Shown one piece after another: positions 45,738 through 57,100 of a DNA stretch of 64,000 nt (positions within the stretch are counted from its first letter, which is position 1; every line of letters starts with the position of its first letter). The DNA comes from Silene latifolia (taxonomy: Eukaryota > Streptophyta > Magnoliopsida > Caryophyllales > Caryophyllaceae): contig NC_133538.1 of NCBI RefSeq assembly GCF_048544455.1, forward strand, positions 440,446,311 through 440,510,310, written 5' to 3'. The position numbers were made by a program, and so were the translations under genes. A model generated the notes under the pieces. That model ran no database searches, was not told the DNA's origin, and saw only the letters and a program-made list of their open reading frames with translations.

Positions 45738-47236
45738 TGATACGTGCATTTTATGTAGTCTTTTTAGCCTATTTTATGCACGTATTTCTATGCTTTTATC
45801 GTGGTTTTATGCTACGAAATACCCCGAATATGCTACTTTGGTGTATTTTGTCTTAATTGCAGGAATGGACCAATAAGTAGTAGATTCAAGCCTGAAACAT
45901 GTCCCTACGCATGCATTTAGGGGATGAGTTGAGTCGGAGCTTGGAAAGTGCTATTTTGAGATGCGCATTGGAGTAAGGAAGTTAGGCGAGCCAAGAGAGT
46001 GCTTCAATTTGCTAGTTCCTGCTTGTAAGAGCCATATCTCGAGTTCTACAACAGATATTCAGGTGATTCTAGTTGGAGATGAAAGTTTGTCCTTTTAGCT
46101 TTCCAATGCCACCGGAATCACCCTGTTTGACCAAGTAACGAAGAAATGGCAGCCGTTTGAAGTTCAGTGCGCGAAGCAGGAATTACGCGCTGAGAAGTGC
46201 TCGATCGAGAACTATTTCTATTCGATCGAGAGCCCATTTGCTCGATCGAGTGCCACTTCTTCTCGATCGAGTGGTTTAGGATGAATAAGTACTCGATCGA
46301 CCTAGTTTCCTTCGATCGACCGCCTCCTTTTATGCCTTTGCTCGATCGAGTGATTTAGTTGGTCGATCGAGTGGCTATGCTAACGGGTTGGGCTTTTAAG
46401 CTCTAATTCCGTCATTAGGTTTAATCCTATTCCTATTTTCTTATAAATAGGAGTAAAGGTTGTCATTTGTAATCATCCAAGGATCATATACTCTCCCTTT
46501 CTCTCTGGTTCGAATACATTGCTACTCTTTCTCTCACATTTTGTTCATTTTCCTGGATCTCTTTAATTCAAGAATTCTTCCTTCCTTTCTCTCCTTTTAA
46601 TGTTTATTATTCTTATTTCCCTTAAGTTTGTTTCCCTTATTTCCATGAGTAGCTAATTCCCCCTAGTATGTTAGGATTAGGGAAGCCGTGGTAGCGATGC
46701 TTTAATTGTATTAAATAGATTAGCCCTGCGATAAGAATTGTATTAGGCAATTTAATTGTTATCAGGTCGAATGAATGCATGCAGGAGACCAATAAATCTA
46801 GTTAACCCCGACCTAGATCGAAAGATTGGAAGGGAAGGCTTGCTTAATTACAATAGGGTATTGCAGTGAGGGCGAAAGTTAAGCTGTTTACACTCTAGGG
46901 CGGTTTAAGGACCGAAAGGTGACGACCATAGCTCTTCTTATTAATAGTCTAATCGCCTTAATATTCCCGATAGTATAAGATCTGATAGCTGCCACGGTGG
47001 ACCGACTCCTAGCATACTCCCTTCTCTCTTGCTGTTAATTTCTCTTATTTATTTCCCTTGCTTAAATCTCTAGTTTAGTTAACATAATCAAATTCAACCC
47101 CAATTGTGACATTTAGACAGATAGAATAGACAAATAGATAGTACACCGCCTCCCTGTGGAGATCGACCCTACTTACCGCTGACTTCTGTTAGTTGTACTT
47201 AGGTATTTTATTTTTGGTGTAGAAACGACCGCATCA
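45738..47236 (+). repeat. 3' LTR of non-autonomous copy 2
   Basis: 1499 bp. Eight palindromes at 46201, 46222, 46242, 46263, 46293, 46312, 46342 and 46363. TATAAATAG at 46442-46450. Confidence 0.94.
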
Positions 47237-47241
47237 AAGCC

Positions 47242-48050
47242 ATGGGTAGTAAGCTATTGATGAGTACCGCTTTTCATGCCTCTACAGATGGACAAACTGA
47301 GAGGACTATCCAGACTTTAGAGGACCTCCTCTGTGCTTGTGCTTTAGACTTCCACACTTATTAGGAGAAATGTTTACCTCTTGTCGAATTCTCCTACAAC
47401 AATAGCTATCATTCCTCTATCAAAATGTCACCTTATGAGGCTTTGTACGGTAGGAAGTGCCGTAGTCCTGTCTGTTGGGATTAGGTCCAAGATGCTCATG
47501 TGTTGGGACCCAATTTGGTGACTGAGACCATCAATCAGGTTCAGATCATTCGAGAGCGTATGAAAGCCGCTCAAGACCGAGAGAAATTTTATGCCGATGT
47601 CCGTCGTCGACCACTTGCCTTTGAGGTTGATGATCGGGTATTCCTTAAGGTGTCACCTATGAAAGGGCCGGGGTGAAACGTTTTGGTGTGAAAGGAAAGC
47701 TGAGTCCCAAATACATTGGACCTTTCCGTGTGCTTGAGATGATTGGTCCCGTTGCTTACCGTTTAGAGTTGCCCCCGAATTTGAGCAAGGTTCATGATGT
47801 CTTCCATGTATCTCAGTTGAGGAAGTACATTAGTGATCCGAGCCATGTCATTCAAGAAGAAATCCCAGATTTGGAACCTAACTTGGCTTTGGAAGAAAGG
47901 CCGATCCGAATCCTCGAAAGGGGAAACAAGCAACTTAGAAACAAAGTGGTGCCCCTAGTTCGTATCCTTTGGCGTTGTGGAAATGTCGAAGAAGAAACTT
48001 GGGAGCCTGAATCTTCTATGTTAGCTAAATATCCCAAACTTTTCTCGTGA
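47242..48050 (+). pseudogene. Tekay copy B: integrase core end, C-terminus and chromodomain
   Basis: Continues from 40589 (MGSKLLMSTAFHA, TDGQTERTIQTLEDLL with the catalytic E). Stops occur at about 47364 and 47482. An extra base or two at about 47669 (GGGCCGGGG) shifts the frame. From 47673 it is open to the chromodomain-like end ([22 protein letters not shown]), 125 codons. Confidence 0.9.
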
Positions 48051-48527
48051 GGTAATTCTCTTTCCTTTATCTAATTCTTGTGAGTTTTAGCTATCCTTTC
48101 GAGTGTTCCTCTCCTTCTCTTAAATACTCTCCGCGTTAGTAGTCCTTGCTTAGTTGTTTTAAAGTCGTAGTTATAGTTTGGTCATAGCTAGTGGAGTTAT
48201 TATCCTTTTTATAGAGTTTCGAACTAAAGATTTTTGAAAATGTTTTAATGTTTTCCACTGGTTTTAACGTCAATGAGTGGTAAAGCTCGTTATTGGAGAC
48301 GTCCGATAATTGGTTTTCTCATTTGTTGGTGTAAAAAAATATATTTTAATGTCTTTGATTTGGAATGTTGATGTTCTTGAACGGCCGGCGAGGATATTCC
48401 CTTCCATTGAAAAGACACTTATACTTCATACGTCCATATTTTGAAGATTTTGTTTACTTGATTTTAAAGAGATAGACCTACATATATATGATGTTCCTTC
48501 TTCTAAGTTTCGGGGACGAAACTTCTT

Positions 48528-48542
48528 AAAAGGAGGGATGAT
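48528..48542 (+). promoter_or_regulatory. Polypurine tract of Tekay copy B
   Basis: AAAAGGAGGGATGAT before TGTAACACCCCG, as in copy A. Confidence 0.85.
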
Positions 48543-48990
48543 TGTAACACCCCGTAAATTTGAAGACCTTTATTTTATTTTAAAAGTAATATTTTAATCT
48601 ATTTCAATTTAATATTAATTTATTTGAAATATAATTTATTTAATAAAATATAATCTTATTTTATTTTGAAGAAATGTAATTATTTTTGATAGTTTAGAAA
48701 TGTTTAAAAGTGATTTAAACTATATTTAAACCTTTTCCTTTGATAAAATAGATTTCGGATAAAAGTCGTAAAATTGGGATTTTCCCATTTCTTACAGTCG
48801 TTGGGTAAACGAGTTTGGATATTGGGCATATGAGTACTTAATCTTTTAGTAAAATCAGGTTTAAGAACTTTAATATTCTCGGAAATCGCGTTCGACGAAT
48901 ATTTCTAATTACCTCGAAGCAAACCCCAAAACGTAAACAAATGACCCATCTCCTCATGCCTTTTGGCTGGCCACCTACCCCCCATTTGTC
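48543..48990 (+). repeat. Tekay copy B: truncated 3' LTR
   Basis: Matches 35667-36115 and stops at CCCCCATTTGTCC. The following sequence is unrelated, so about 2.3 kb of the LTR is missing. Confidence 0.88.
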
Positions 48991-50901
48991 CAATTCATGG
49001 ACTATACAACCCAGTGGTGCTGAATTTCAATACCACTTAGGGTATAATGGTAAATTACTTAGCATTTTTATTTCCCTCCATCTAATTTCTAATTGAAAAC
49101 TGTTTATTAGGAAAAGGGTAATATAGGAAATGTGTTCAATAATATTCCATTCCTACGCACTTTCCTTGATTTTCTCCAACGACATTATGGATAGTCTGAT
49201 TCGGAGTCCGAATCATTTCTAATTTCTAAATACAATAATTTGAAGTTCATCAAAAATTTGAATCGCCTCAAATGAATTCATAGTTTTTGGAGAGTAATTC
49301 CAAACATCAAATTACAATAACTCTGTAAACTCGATATTAGCATGCTAGGAATTTATTCACATAACGAACGACGATAAGCTTTGGAACGTATAACGTTGAG
49401 TCGTTGATGATGGATGATCAACATGATAGCTTAATGCTAGCTCAATATGGGATGTCATCATTATACTGTCCTGCAAGTTGTGATTCTTTAGTGAAATTAC
49501 TGCAGTAGTTTCTTTGTCATGGAAAATATCAAAAAATCTATCCTCTTTTCCTCCATTGTTTACTGTTCATGTAGAGTCGTACAATCTTGTAGTTAAATCA
49601 GATACATGGAATTTTTTGATCACAGAGTAGATGGTTTCAGGTTTGAAATAAGATCTTAATTGAGCTTTACATTTTTACCTTGGCGCAAATTGAAATTATA
49701 GTCCAAGTTTTATTTTATTTTACCTTTTATTTAATTAGGGTGTTACTCAACTCGGTAACGCCTGGTGTCGCCCTAAAACTTCCCATTAAAATAATACATT
49801 ACAATAAACAAATTCAAACCAACTGGAGAAAAAATTCAAACAAGATACAAACGAAATGTAAAAGTTCACCAAATACTTTATCACTTAAAAGTTCTATATG
49901 AGCATTAAGGGACTGAATTTTGTTTCCTATTCCTAATAACCAATAAAGGTATTTCTATATGCCTTGTAATGTGTATAAGGAGATAATATTATATCATATC
50001 ACATAATTCTTACACCATAGGTTTGAATGTGGATTACACATATTACAAGTTTTAAGAATAAGAAGAAACAATTCACTCTCTTATAGCATGATGGGTTGAT
50101 AAAAATTCAAGTCGTAAGCTACTGTGTAGTGGGTATTATTATATCTTAATATTTAAATATTTTGTTGGATGTCTAAAAATCATAGTAAAGTAAATATGAT
50201 TTTTTTAACAACTCATCATTTTGTTTAAAATGAATTACACAGGTTAAAATAGTTTGATAGAATTTGTAGTTGTAAATTGCAATAAGATCTAAACAAATAA
50301 ATATCAGACTTTAAAATAGGTGCATGGTTATGGTAATAATAACTATAAATAGTTGCATTTTCCATATCTTTCCTTAAATATTGCTCCTCCTCACGTCAAC
50401 TACCTAAACTTACTATGGCATTATACACAAACTTCATGTGAAAAAAATGTTCATGTCTACTCGCCCTTTGTTGACCAGAAATTTTTAAAAAGAAAAATAA
50501 AACTTTTTGAATCTTCTGGTTAAGTCTTGTTCGTTAGATCTCTCGAGAAATCTAGAAATATTTGGCAAGAATTAAGGTAAACAAACAAAAAAAATCGAAA
50601 CACATTGATACTTTTTCGTTTTCAACATAAAAAATTTGATGATTTTCTTAGTGCAAATTTTAGTTGATCATCTCACGGTGATATAAGAAGATTTGTTTCT
50701 TAATGTGTAAACTATGTAAACAACTTCGAATTTTCCGTGTTCTTTGTAACACATAAAATTTATGTATGTTTTGTAGCATAAATTCTCATGTCAAACGTAC
50801 GTTTTTCTCCAAAGCTTATCGCTTCAATATACAACTCTTCGCCCTTTAGAAAGGGTAATCCCATTTTTTAGAGAGCATAAAAGACGTGTCATTTCAATAC
50901 A
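48991..50901. other. Low-copy DNA upstream of the DUF868 gene
   Basis: No credible gene. It holds a short GGGTGTTAC...GTAAC motif at 49738-49775 (see that entry) and a small inverted pair AGTGGT/ACCACT at 49014-49038. The last few hundred bases are the probable promoter of the gene at 50902, but I see no clear TATA box at the right distance. Confidence 0.5.
49738..49775 (+). repeat. GGGTGTTAC...GTGTCGCCCTA motif, copy 1
   Basis: GGGTGTTAC and GTAACGCC flank a short spacer and are followed by TGGTGTCGCCCTA. It recurs inverted at 53619-53657 and partially at 54344-54378. The AT-rich flank TTTAATTA is also shared with the inverted copy. Probably a degraded transposon end. Confidence 0.6.
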
Positions 50902-51837
50902 ATGGCAGTATACAAAAGAGCTCATTCACGAAGGGACCTACCACAAAGGGTAACGAAGGAGCCAATATCGCATAAAAGTTCTCATTGCATGGTCACAAAT
51001 GTTTTCCTAACCAACATTTTTGGGTATTGGAGGAGCGTCGGTGTTATGTGGTCTAAGAATTTAATGAATATATCTTTTAACATTGCAGTTGATGGATTTG
51101 AAGGTGACCCTATAAACCAAACAACGTGCAAGGTAGATTTAAAATCATGGCATTTTTGGGGAAGAAAAGGGTACAAGTCTTTTGAGATTGAAATTAATAA
51201 CCAACAACAACACCAACTATTTGTGTACTGGGATCTTCGGGCTGCCAAATTTGCAGGCACTAGCCCGGAGCCATGTTCAGACTACTACCTAACACTCGTG
51301 TCAGATGAAGAGGTTGTACTTCTCTTAGGTGACTATAAAAAAAAGGAATACAAAAGAACCGAAAAACGGCCAGCCTTGATTGATGCGGTGCAATACTTGA
51401 AAAAAGAGATTGTTTACGCGAAAAAAAGCTTTGCAACAAGGGCTCGTTTTGTTGAAGGTAAGGCAGAGCATGAAGTCGTGGTCGAGAGCTCTGTAATAGG
51501 GCCTAAGGATCCAGTAATGTGGATTAGTATTGATGGCATTATTCTCATCCATGTTAATTATTTACAGTGGAAATTTCGAGGGAATGAGACAGTGGTAGTT
51601 AATAAAATGCCCATCCAAGTATTTTGGGATGTCCATGGTTGGATATTTTGTAGTCCTGGATCTGGGTATGGGTTGTTCGTATTCAAACCAGGAGACCCTG
51701 AACTAGAAACAGATAAAGAAGGAAGTAATCGGAGCGGAGATAGTGATAGTACTTGCGGTAGTACATTTTATTCAACCCAAAGCAAAACTACATTAGTTGA
51801 TTTTTGTCTTTTCTTACAAGCTTGGAAAATTGAATGA
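50902..51837 (+). CDS. DUF868 family protein
   Basis: An intact, intronless frame of 311 residues, the usual size for this plant-specific family. Family blocks appear in order: SVGVMWSKNLMN (about residue 46), CKVDLKSWHFWGRKGYKSFE (about 73-92), VYWDLRAAKF, SPEPCSDYYLTLVSDEEVVL and LLGDYKKKEYKRT in the middle, then DPVMWISIDGIILIHVNYLQ, WKFRGNETV, QVFWDVHGWIF and FVFKPGD near the C-terminus, with a Ser/Asp-rich tail. No signal peptide or membrane segment is evident. Molecular function is not established. It is the only apparently intact host gene in the window, lying between transposons. Start is the first ATG of the frame; a second Met lies at residue 30, but the upstream basic stretch is plausible. 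Confidence 0.93.
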   Translation: MAVYKRAHSRRDLPQRVTKEPISHKSSHCMVTNVFLTNIFGYWRSVGVMWSKNLMNISFNIAVDGFEGDPINQTTCKVDLKSWHFWGRKGYKSFEIEINNQQQHQLFVYWDLRAAKFAGTSPEPCSDYYLTLVSDEEVVLLLGDYKKKEYKRTEKRPALIDAVQYLKKEIVYAKKSFATRARFVEGKAEHEVVVESSVIGPKDPVMWISIDGIILIHVNYLQWKFRGNETVVVNKMPIQVFWDVHGWIFCSPGSGYGLFVFKPGDPELETDKEGSNRSGDSDSTCGSTFYSTQSKTTLVDFCLFLQAWKIE

Positions 51838-52230
51838 CCAACAACATTTATTGATTATTAATTGAGTTCTTATATTTGGCTTGCATATATAACAATTGGG
51901 AAAAGAAGTATAAATTAGAATAATTATTAGGGACTTCTTCTTTTCAGGAGTCGAGAGACAATTCTATTAGTGACGAAAATAAAATTAGAGGTGATCGTGG
52001 ATTAAGCCATTCGGGTTTGGGTCGCGTTAGGGGAAAAACCAGACGCTTACGCGGGTTAGTTCGGGATAACCCAAATGCGTGGGCCTATTTAGTGAGCCCA
52101 AAAGCAATCCAAATGCGTGGGTCTATTTAGTGGGCCTTAAGATTTACGACTTACTAAAGATAAAAAATACCTTAATACCTTTAATTACATTTGTAAATAC
52201 ATGCTTAATTTTTAAAATTTGTACAATTGG
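51838..52230. other. 3' flank of the DUF868 gene with a small tandem duplication
   Basis: It contains a 38-bp tandem duplication at 52071-52136 (CCAAATGCGTGGG.CTATTTA in each copy). No gene. Confidence 0.55.
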
Positions 52231-52238
52231 TAAAAAAA

Positions 52239-53430
52239 GGGAGCTGATATTGCCACGACAGTATTCAACTGGTCCACTGGTATTTCAACTCATTGACTAA
52301 AATGCCCTTGTCTATCTTTCACCCACCTTCTAAAACTATGTAAAGTTGTAAACTTTACCAATCTTTTCTGCTCCTCTTTCACCCACAAGGAAAAAAGCCT
52401 TACTGTATTATCTCCATCATCATCTCTCCAAATCCCATCACCTATCTTCTCCATTTCTTCGGTTCCATGGCTTGATTTCTAAGTTATGAATCTTTAATCT
52501 TTTTATTTTCACTCAATAATTTTTAGATCAGTAACTTTATTAGCATATCTTGATCACTAAATGAGGGATTTAGGATTCCCTCCACACATATCATGTACTA
52601 ATGAAAGTCCAATTCAAATTGGAATTTCAGATTCCCTAGACAATACTTATTCTTATTGTCAGTCCATAGCTTAATTTTCGAAGCGGGTCTTCAAGAGGAT
52701 TCTAGGCTAAGGTATTTCGACATAAAATGGAACTAGACGCGGTGGTTGCTGATTTGGGTCCGCCTGAACCGGTAGTGACGATCGCAGGCGCATCTTTTGG
52801 GGTGCTTCCGGCGGTTGCAGATGCATCATTGATTGATCGTACTGGTGGGTAGCTCGAATTAGCAGTTGGCTGTGCGATTTGAGGAGCTCCGATGTTAGGT
52901 TTTTGAAACGACAAAGATGGCTGTGAATTGGATTATTGGTGGGTAATTGGTAATTATGGTGATGTATAAATGATGGGTAAAGTGAATGGAGGAGGTTAGG
53001 ATATGTTAATTAATCCAATAATGAAGGCAGTAGGTGTGACTTAGATGGAAATTGACGACTTGGCTATTAAGCCAACATTTTGGTCGATGTGTACTCAAAA
53101 TGACGAAGATCTTCTAAGTAGCAGGAGTGTTGGTGATTTTTGTGAAGTCAATTACCAAGGTGATTTAGTGCTCAAGATATACCAATAAAGTTACTGATTT
53201 AATAATTATCAAGTGATGATAGAAAATATTAAAGATTCATACCTTAAGAATCAAGCCATGGAACCTAAAAAAATGGAGAAGATGATGCTGGAATGTGGAG
53301 AGACGATGACGATGACAGGGGGTGCTGGGCCCATCTTTTAATTAGAGTAAAGATAAATAAGGGTATTTTAGTCAATAAATACAAAAAACCAGTGGAGCAG
53401 TTGAAAAGAGTCGTGGCAATAACAACTCCC
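52239..53430. mobile_element. Non-autonomous MULE-like element with long TIRs
   Basis: 1192 bp. Left arm 52239-52561 and right arm 53164-53430 are inverted copies with indels; the ends read GGGAGCTGATATTGCCACGA and, at the other end, GGGAGTTGTTATTGCCACGA. Flanks TAAAAAAA (52231-52238 and 53431-53438) are a possible 8-bp TSD, though low in complexity. TIRs of about 270-320 bp and an 8-9 bp TSD fit Mutator-like elements. The middle has a Ser/Thr/Pro-rich minus-strand frame (52702-52914) that I cannot assign; it may be a captured host fragment. Confidence 0.8.
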
Positions 53431-53438
53431 TAAAAAAA

Positions 53439-54413
53439 ATATATATATAGTTGACCGCATATTAATTGCTCTTTAAAAGTAAGATAAAGATAAATAAGCC
53501 ATTTTATAATACTTAATCATATACTCGTTGATATGATTTATATTACGAAAACACCTGGTCTTATGTTCTAATGAGTATATATGCGTTTTTGAAAACTTTG
53601 TCATAATTTGGGGAGTGCTAGGGCGACACCGGGTGTTACTAAGTTTGTGTAACACCCTAATTAAATTAATAAAAATATTATAATTAATAATATAATTAAT
53701 TTGTTTAACAACAAACTTAAAAGGGCAAGGATGTAATTTATAATTAATATTAAGTTTGTTAAAATCATTGACCAAATACTACTTCGTAGTTTTGCTAGTT
53801 ATGGGATTTGGAGATGCAATTATTTATGCATTTGCTTCAACATAATTTATTTCCAAAAATTAATGTACATAATATATACTAGCTTTATGCATATAGTTAA
53901 TCGCCATAATTTTATTCCATTGGAAAATTATAGTACCTTCATCTTATTATTATCATCAAATTATCAAGTTAATAACATGTTCTATAATTTTTTTTTATCA
54001 TGTCATCATCCATAATTTTGATTCTTCAAGCCTCGTTTACAATTTACATTTCGAACCATGAGAATTATAAGTACGTACTATATTGACATAAAATTACAAG
54101 TATTATATAGATATTTTTCCCCTGCGTAAATATTCCTCAAATAATTTCTATGGTCAATGATGATCGATAATTTTACTCAACTGAATAATACCTAAATCCT
54201 CCTCTCCTAAAAATTAGCATCAAATCTTGATGGTTGTAACTTTGGTTATTTAATCAATAAAAAAATACAAATTTCCTATAATACCCTTTATCTTTATGTA
54301 AACAATTAAACTGAAAATGTTAAAGAATTTACGTTTATACCCTGGGTGTTACTCAAACTCAGTAACACCCGTTGTCACTATTTCATTTTCCTATTTTAAT
54401 ATAGTGTAGATAA
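53439..54413. other. AT-rich intergenic DNA with two GGGTGTTAC motifs
   Basis: No gene. It contains TAGGGCGACACCGGGTGTTA...GTAACACCC at 53619-53657 and GGGTGTTACTCAAACTCAGT...ACACCC at 54344-54378. Confidence 0.5.
53619..53657 (-). repeat. GGGTGTTAC motif, inverted copy
   Basis: Reverse complement reads GGGTGTTACACAAACTTAGT...AACACCCGGTGTCGCCCTA, the same as 49738-49775 but in the opposite orientation. With that copy it brackets a 3.9-kb interval including the DUF868 gene. Confidence 0.6.
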
Positions 54414-54422
54414 ATTTATATT

Positions 54423-55531
54423 GGATTATTTCATTAGAATAATTTATCCTATTGTTGTCCATCTTATATTAATTCATCCTTTATATTAACTCACAATAAT
54501 ACTAACTACCAAACGACTTTTGTAGCTTGCACTTAGCCACTTAAGTAACTTTTGGTTCCTCAAATTTTAACCTAATACTTTTCCTTTCTTCTTTTTATTC
54601 ATTTCATCTTCTTCTTTTTCTTTATTATTCTTTCTTCATCTTTTCCCCCCATTACCGTCTTTCTTTTTCTTCCTTCAACAAGCAACACTCCATGCATTAC
54701 CACCTTTAATTTCTTATTCTTCCTTCACCCGGCGTTATATTCTTCAAATGTTTAATACTATGTACCACCACCACTTCCTACACCTTCCCTCACTTTTTTG
54801 TCCTTTAAACCGGGTTCTTTTTCCAAATCAGAGTAATTCCTTGCATCTCTTGTACTAATGCTTGCTAGATTTGTGCCTCCAACTCCTCGGCATTATTCTT
54901 AATCAATTCAATCACATATTCAAGTGCACCCTAAATCACTAATGAAGTAAAAACCCTAACTTTTATCTAATTTCAGTTCGAAATTTTTTTAAGACCATAA
55001 AACGCACAACTAATCTTCAACATCAAGCTTTACTTGATAAAACTTTTCAACTATGGTTTTAATTCAAGACAAACGGAATCCCAACTTAAAATCGGAATAA
55101 CCCTAATTACTAAAAATCCAAATTTTTCTAGATTGTGAATTGGAAAAATTTGTTAATACCATAAACTGCATCACCAACCTTCCTCAACAAGCATCTTCTT
55201 GACTGAGGGTTCGTAGAGAGAGTTCTAGAAAACGACTGTGCCAAACTTCAGATCTAGTTTCAACCACATCGCCGCCGTTGGAAGTGGCCGTAATCTCGCC
55301 GTTAGAGGAAGGATGAATGGCGACAGGGAAGTGAGACAGGGAATAAGTGAGAGAGTGAAAAAATAAAATGGCCTTCAATTAGAAGAAGACTTTACCTGTT
55401 TAACAGGTAGCCCTTTACCTAAGTTCATAGTGGATAGGTCGTGTAATAGTTAGTATTATTGTGAGTTAATATAAGGATGAATTAATATAAGATGGACAAC
55501 ATTAAAATGGATTATTCCTATGAAATAATCT
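54423..55531. mobile_element. Small non-autonomous MULE with 9-bp TSD
   Basis: 1109 bp flanked by perfect 9-bp copies ATTTATATT (54414-54422 and 55532-55540). TIRs of about 105 bp: the left starts GGATTATTTCATTAGAATAA, the right read inward starts AGATTATTTCATAGGAATAA, and both continue through TTGTTGTCCATCTTATATTA. The interior is pyrimidine-rich and non-coding; a 64-codon minus frame at 55184-55378 has no recognisable domain. Confidence 0.85.
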
Positions 55532-55540
55532 ATTTATATT

Positions 55541-57095
55541 CAAGTAATTGCAAAAACAATCTATTAGAAATCGGGTTTTGGATAATAATGGTAAAAATAT
55601 TTTATTTTCTTAATCCGAATTATTAATATGATTTTTTATATTGATAATATAAATGAAGTGGATGTAGTTGGACATAATCAAGTATGTGTGTGTGTATGCG
55701 CGAGCGCGTGTCTTTGAGAGAGAGAGAGAGAGAGAGGTATAACGATTTATTTATTTATTTGGGGTGTTATTTTTTATGAATTTTGATGATGATTGTAAAG
55801 CTGAAATATATGGTGATAGACTAATAAGATAGAGAAATGATCAAATGTGTTAAGTGAAGATGAAAAATTCTCACAAATGTGGAAGATCTTTACTATACCT
55901 ATTGGCGGGCCGTCCTATCCATTAGGTCCGCCCCGCCCGACCTGTTTCCTTAGCAGGCTTGGACCATTATTTTTTACCTAAAAAATTAAGAGGGCGGGAC
56001 AAGCCCGGCCCGCCTAATTAAGTGGGCGGTTATGGACAACAAAAGAAAAAGCCTACGGGTCGGCATGTTAACCCTGTTTACTATTTAAAGCTTGTACATT
56101 ATACTCTTGTAAAAGACATTTTAAAGAAATTTTTATCAATTTTATAATGATGCGGAACACAAAAATAATAATATGTGAAATTAATATGTAAAATATAAAG
56201 GTAAAAGATATAACAGAAGTATTTATAATTGGACTAAACACCCTCCTCCCCAGTTAATAGATCCTACAACCAATTGTACCCAATTGTATGCTCTAGAATT
56301 CGAGCTATATAATAAAGTTTTCGAGTTTTGTTTTAAAGAAGTTAAGCTATACAATAAAATTTCTGAACTCACTCACTTAAACATAAAAAAAGTTAACTTT
56401 AAGAAAGCTCTACAAAGTTACACATAAGCTCGATAAGATATAACTTGGTTGTATGATGCTATTGTACCATTGGAGGTATAATGTTATTTGTGCCCCCCCC
56501 CCCCCCCTTCTCTCTTCTTGTAAGTGTAATCATTGGTTTAGCTTAAATCCGTCAAAACAACCAACTCATGCATAAATGACACTGTCACGAAGATTGAATT
56601 ATCACCTTAGTAATATTACACATGTCATATACTCGAGTAGCGGGGTGTGTCTAAGCATTAAACTCTTATACCCATTTTAAATACTTGAAGATAAGACACA
56701 CATGAGTAAAAACCACTCGAAAAAATTATTTCCAACATTAATTTAGAAGCCTTGTGTCCATATCCATCCATGAGCACATTGAAAGTCAAGCCAAACTTCT
56801 TAAAGTGACAAAACTTCATACTTACATAGGTGAGTCTTTTCATGTGCACCTGGAATCGCACTTTGTCAAACACTCATTAAGAAGATAAGCTTCAACCTAA
56901 GCATGCAGGTATTGCACATATCTTCACGATGATATTATCATATGCTCAAATCTAAGATAGTAAGACTTCCACATTGAATTTTGCCTCTAAAAGTGTATTA
57001 GCATATCTATTCTGTAAGTTGATCTTTTGAAGGCATTTTTTATCATTAAGTTTCACCATGAAATACATGGGAAAGACAATGAAGTTTTAGCGTAC
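55541..57095. other. Low-copy intergenic DNA with simple repeats
   Basis: No credible gene. It has GT and GA dinucleotide runs at 55685-55736, a TTTA run after that, a GC-rich palindromic patch at 55912-56030 (GGCGGGCCGTCC against CCCGGCCCGCC), and a poly-C run at about 56491-56507. Confidence 0.55.
55685..55760. repeat. Microsatellites (GT)n, (GA)n, (TTTA)n
   Basis: GTGTGTGTGT, then about ten GA units (55717-55736), then ATTTATTTATTT. Confidence 0.9.
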
Positions 57096-57100
57096 ATGGA

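Larger units (their letters stand above)
40590..47236 (+). mobile_element. Non-autonomous LTR element with TCGATCGA clusters, copy 2
   Basis: 6647 bp, LTRs 40590-42090 and 45738-47236 (ends TGATAC...GCATCA), 5-bp target copies AAGCC at 40585-40589 and 47237-47241. A perfect tRNA-Asp PBS follows the left LTR and the purine tract GGTTTGGGGAGATT precedes the right. The interior has no pol. It encodes a coiled-coil ORF, the RSS-repeat ORF and a hydrophobic-segment ORF. Palindrome clusters lie at 41053-41223, 42890-43072, 43895-44073 and 46201-46370. Confidence 0.94.

Noticed and set aside
55905..56045. GC-rich inverted patch as a hAT-type MITE
   Set aside because: Arms are short and imperfect, and I could not find a convincing 8-bp TSD.
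56490..56508. Poly-C run as a functional element
   Set aside because: A bare homopolymer with no associated feature; its length may also be an assembly uncertainty.
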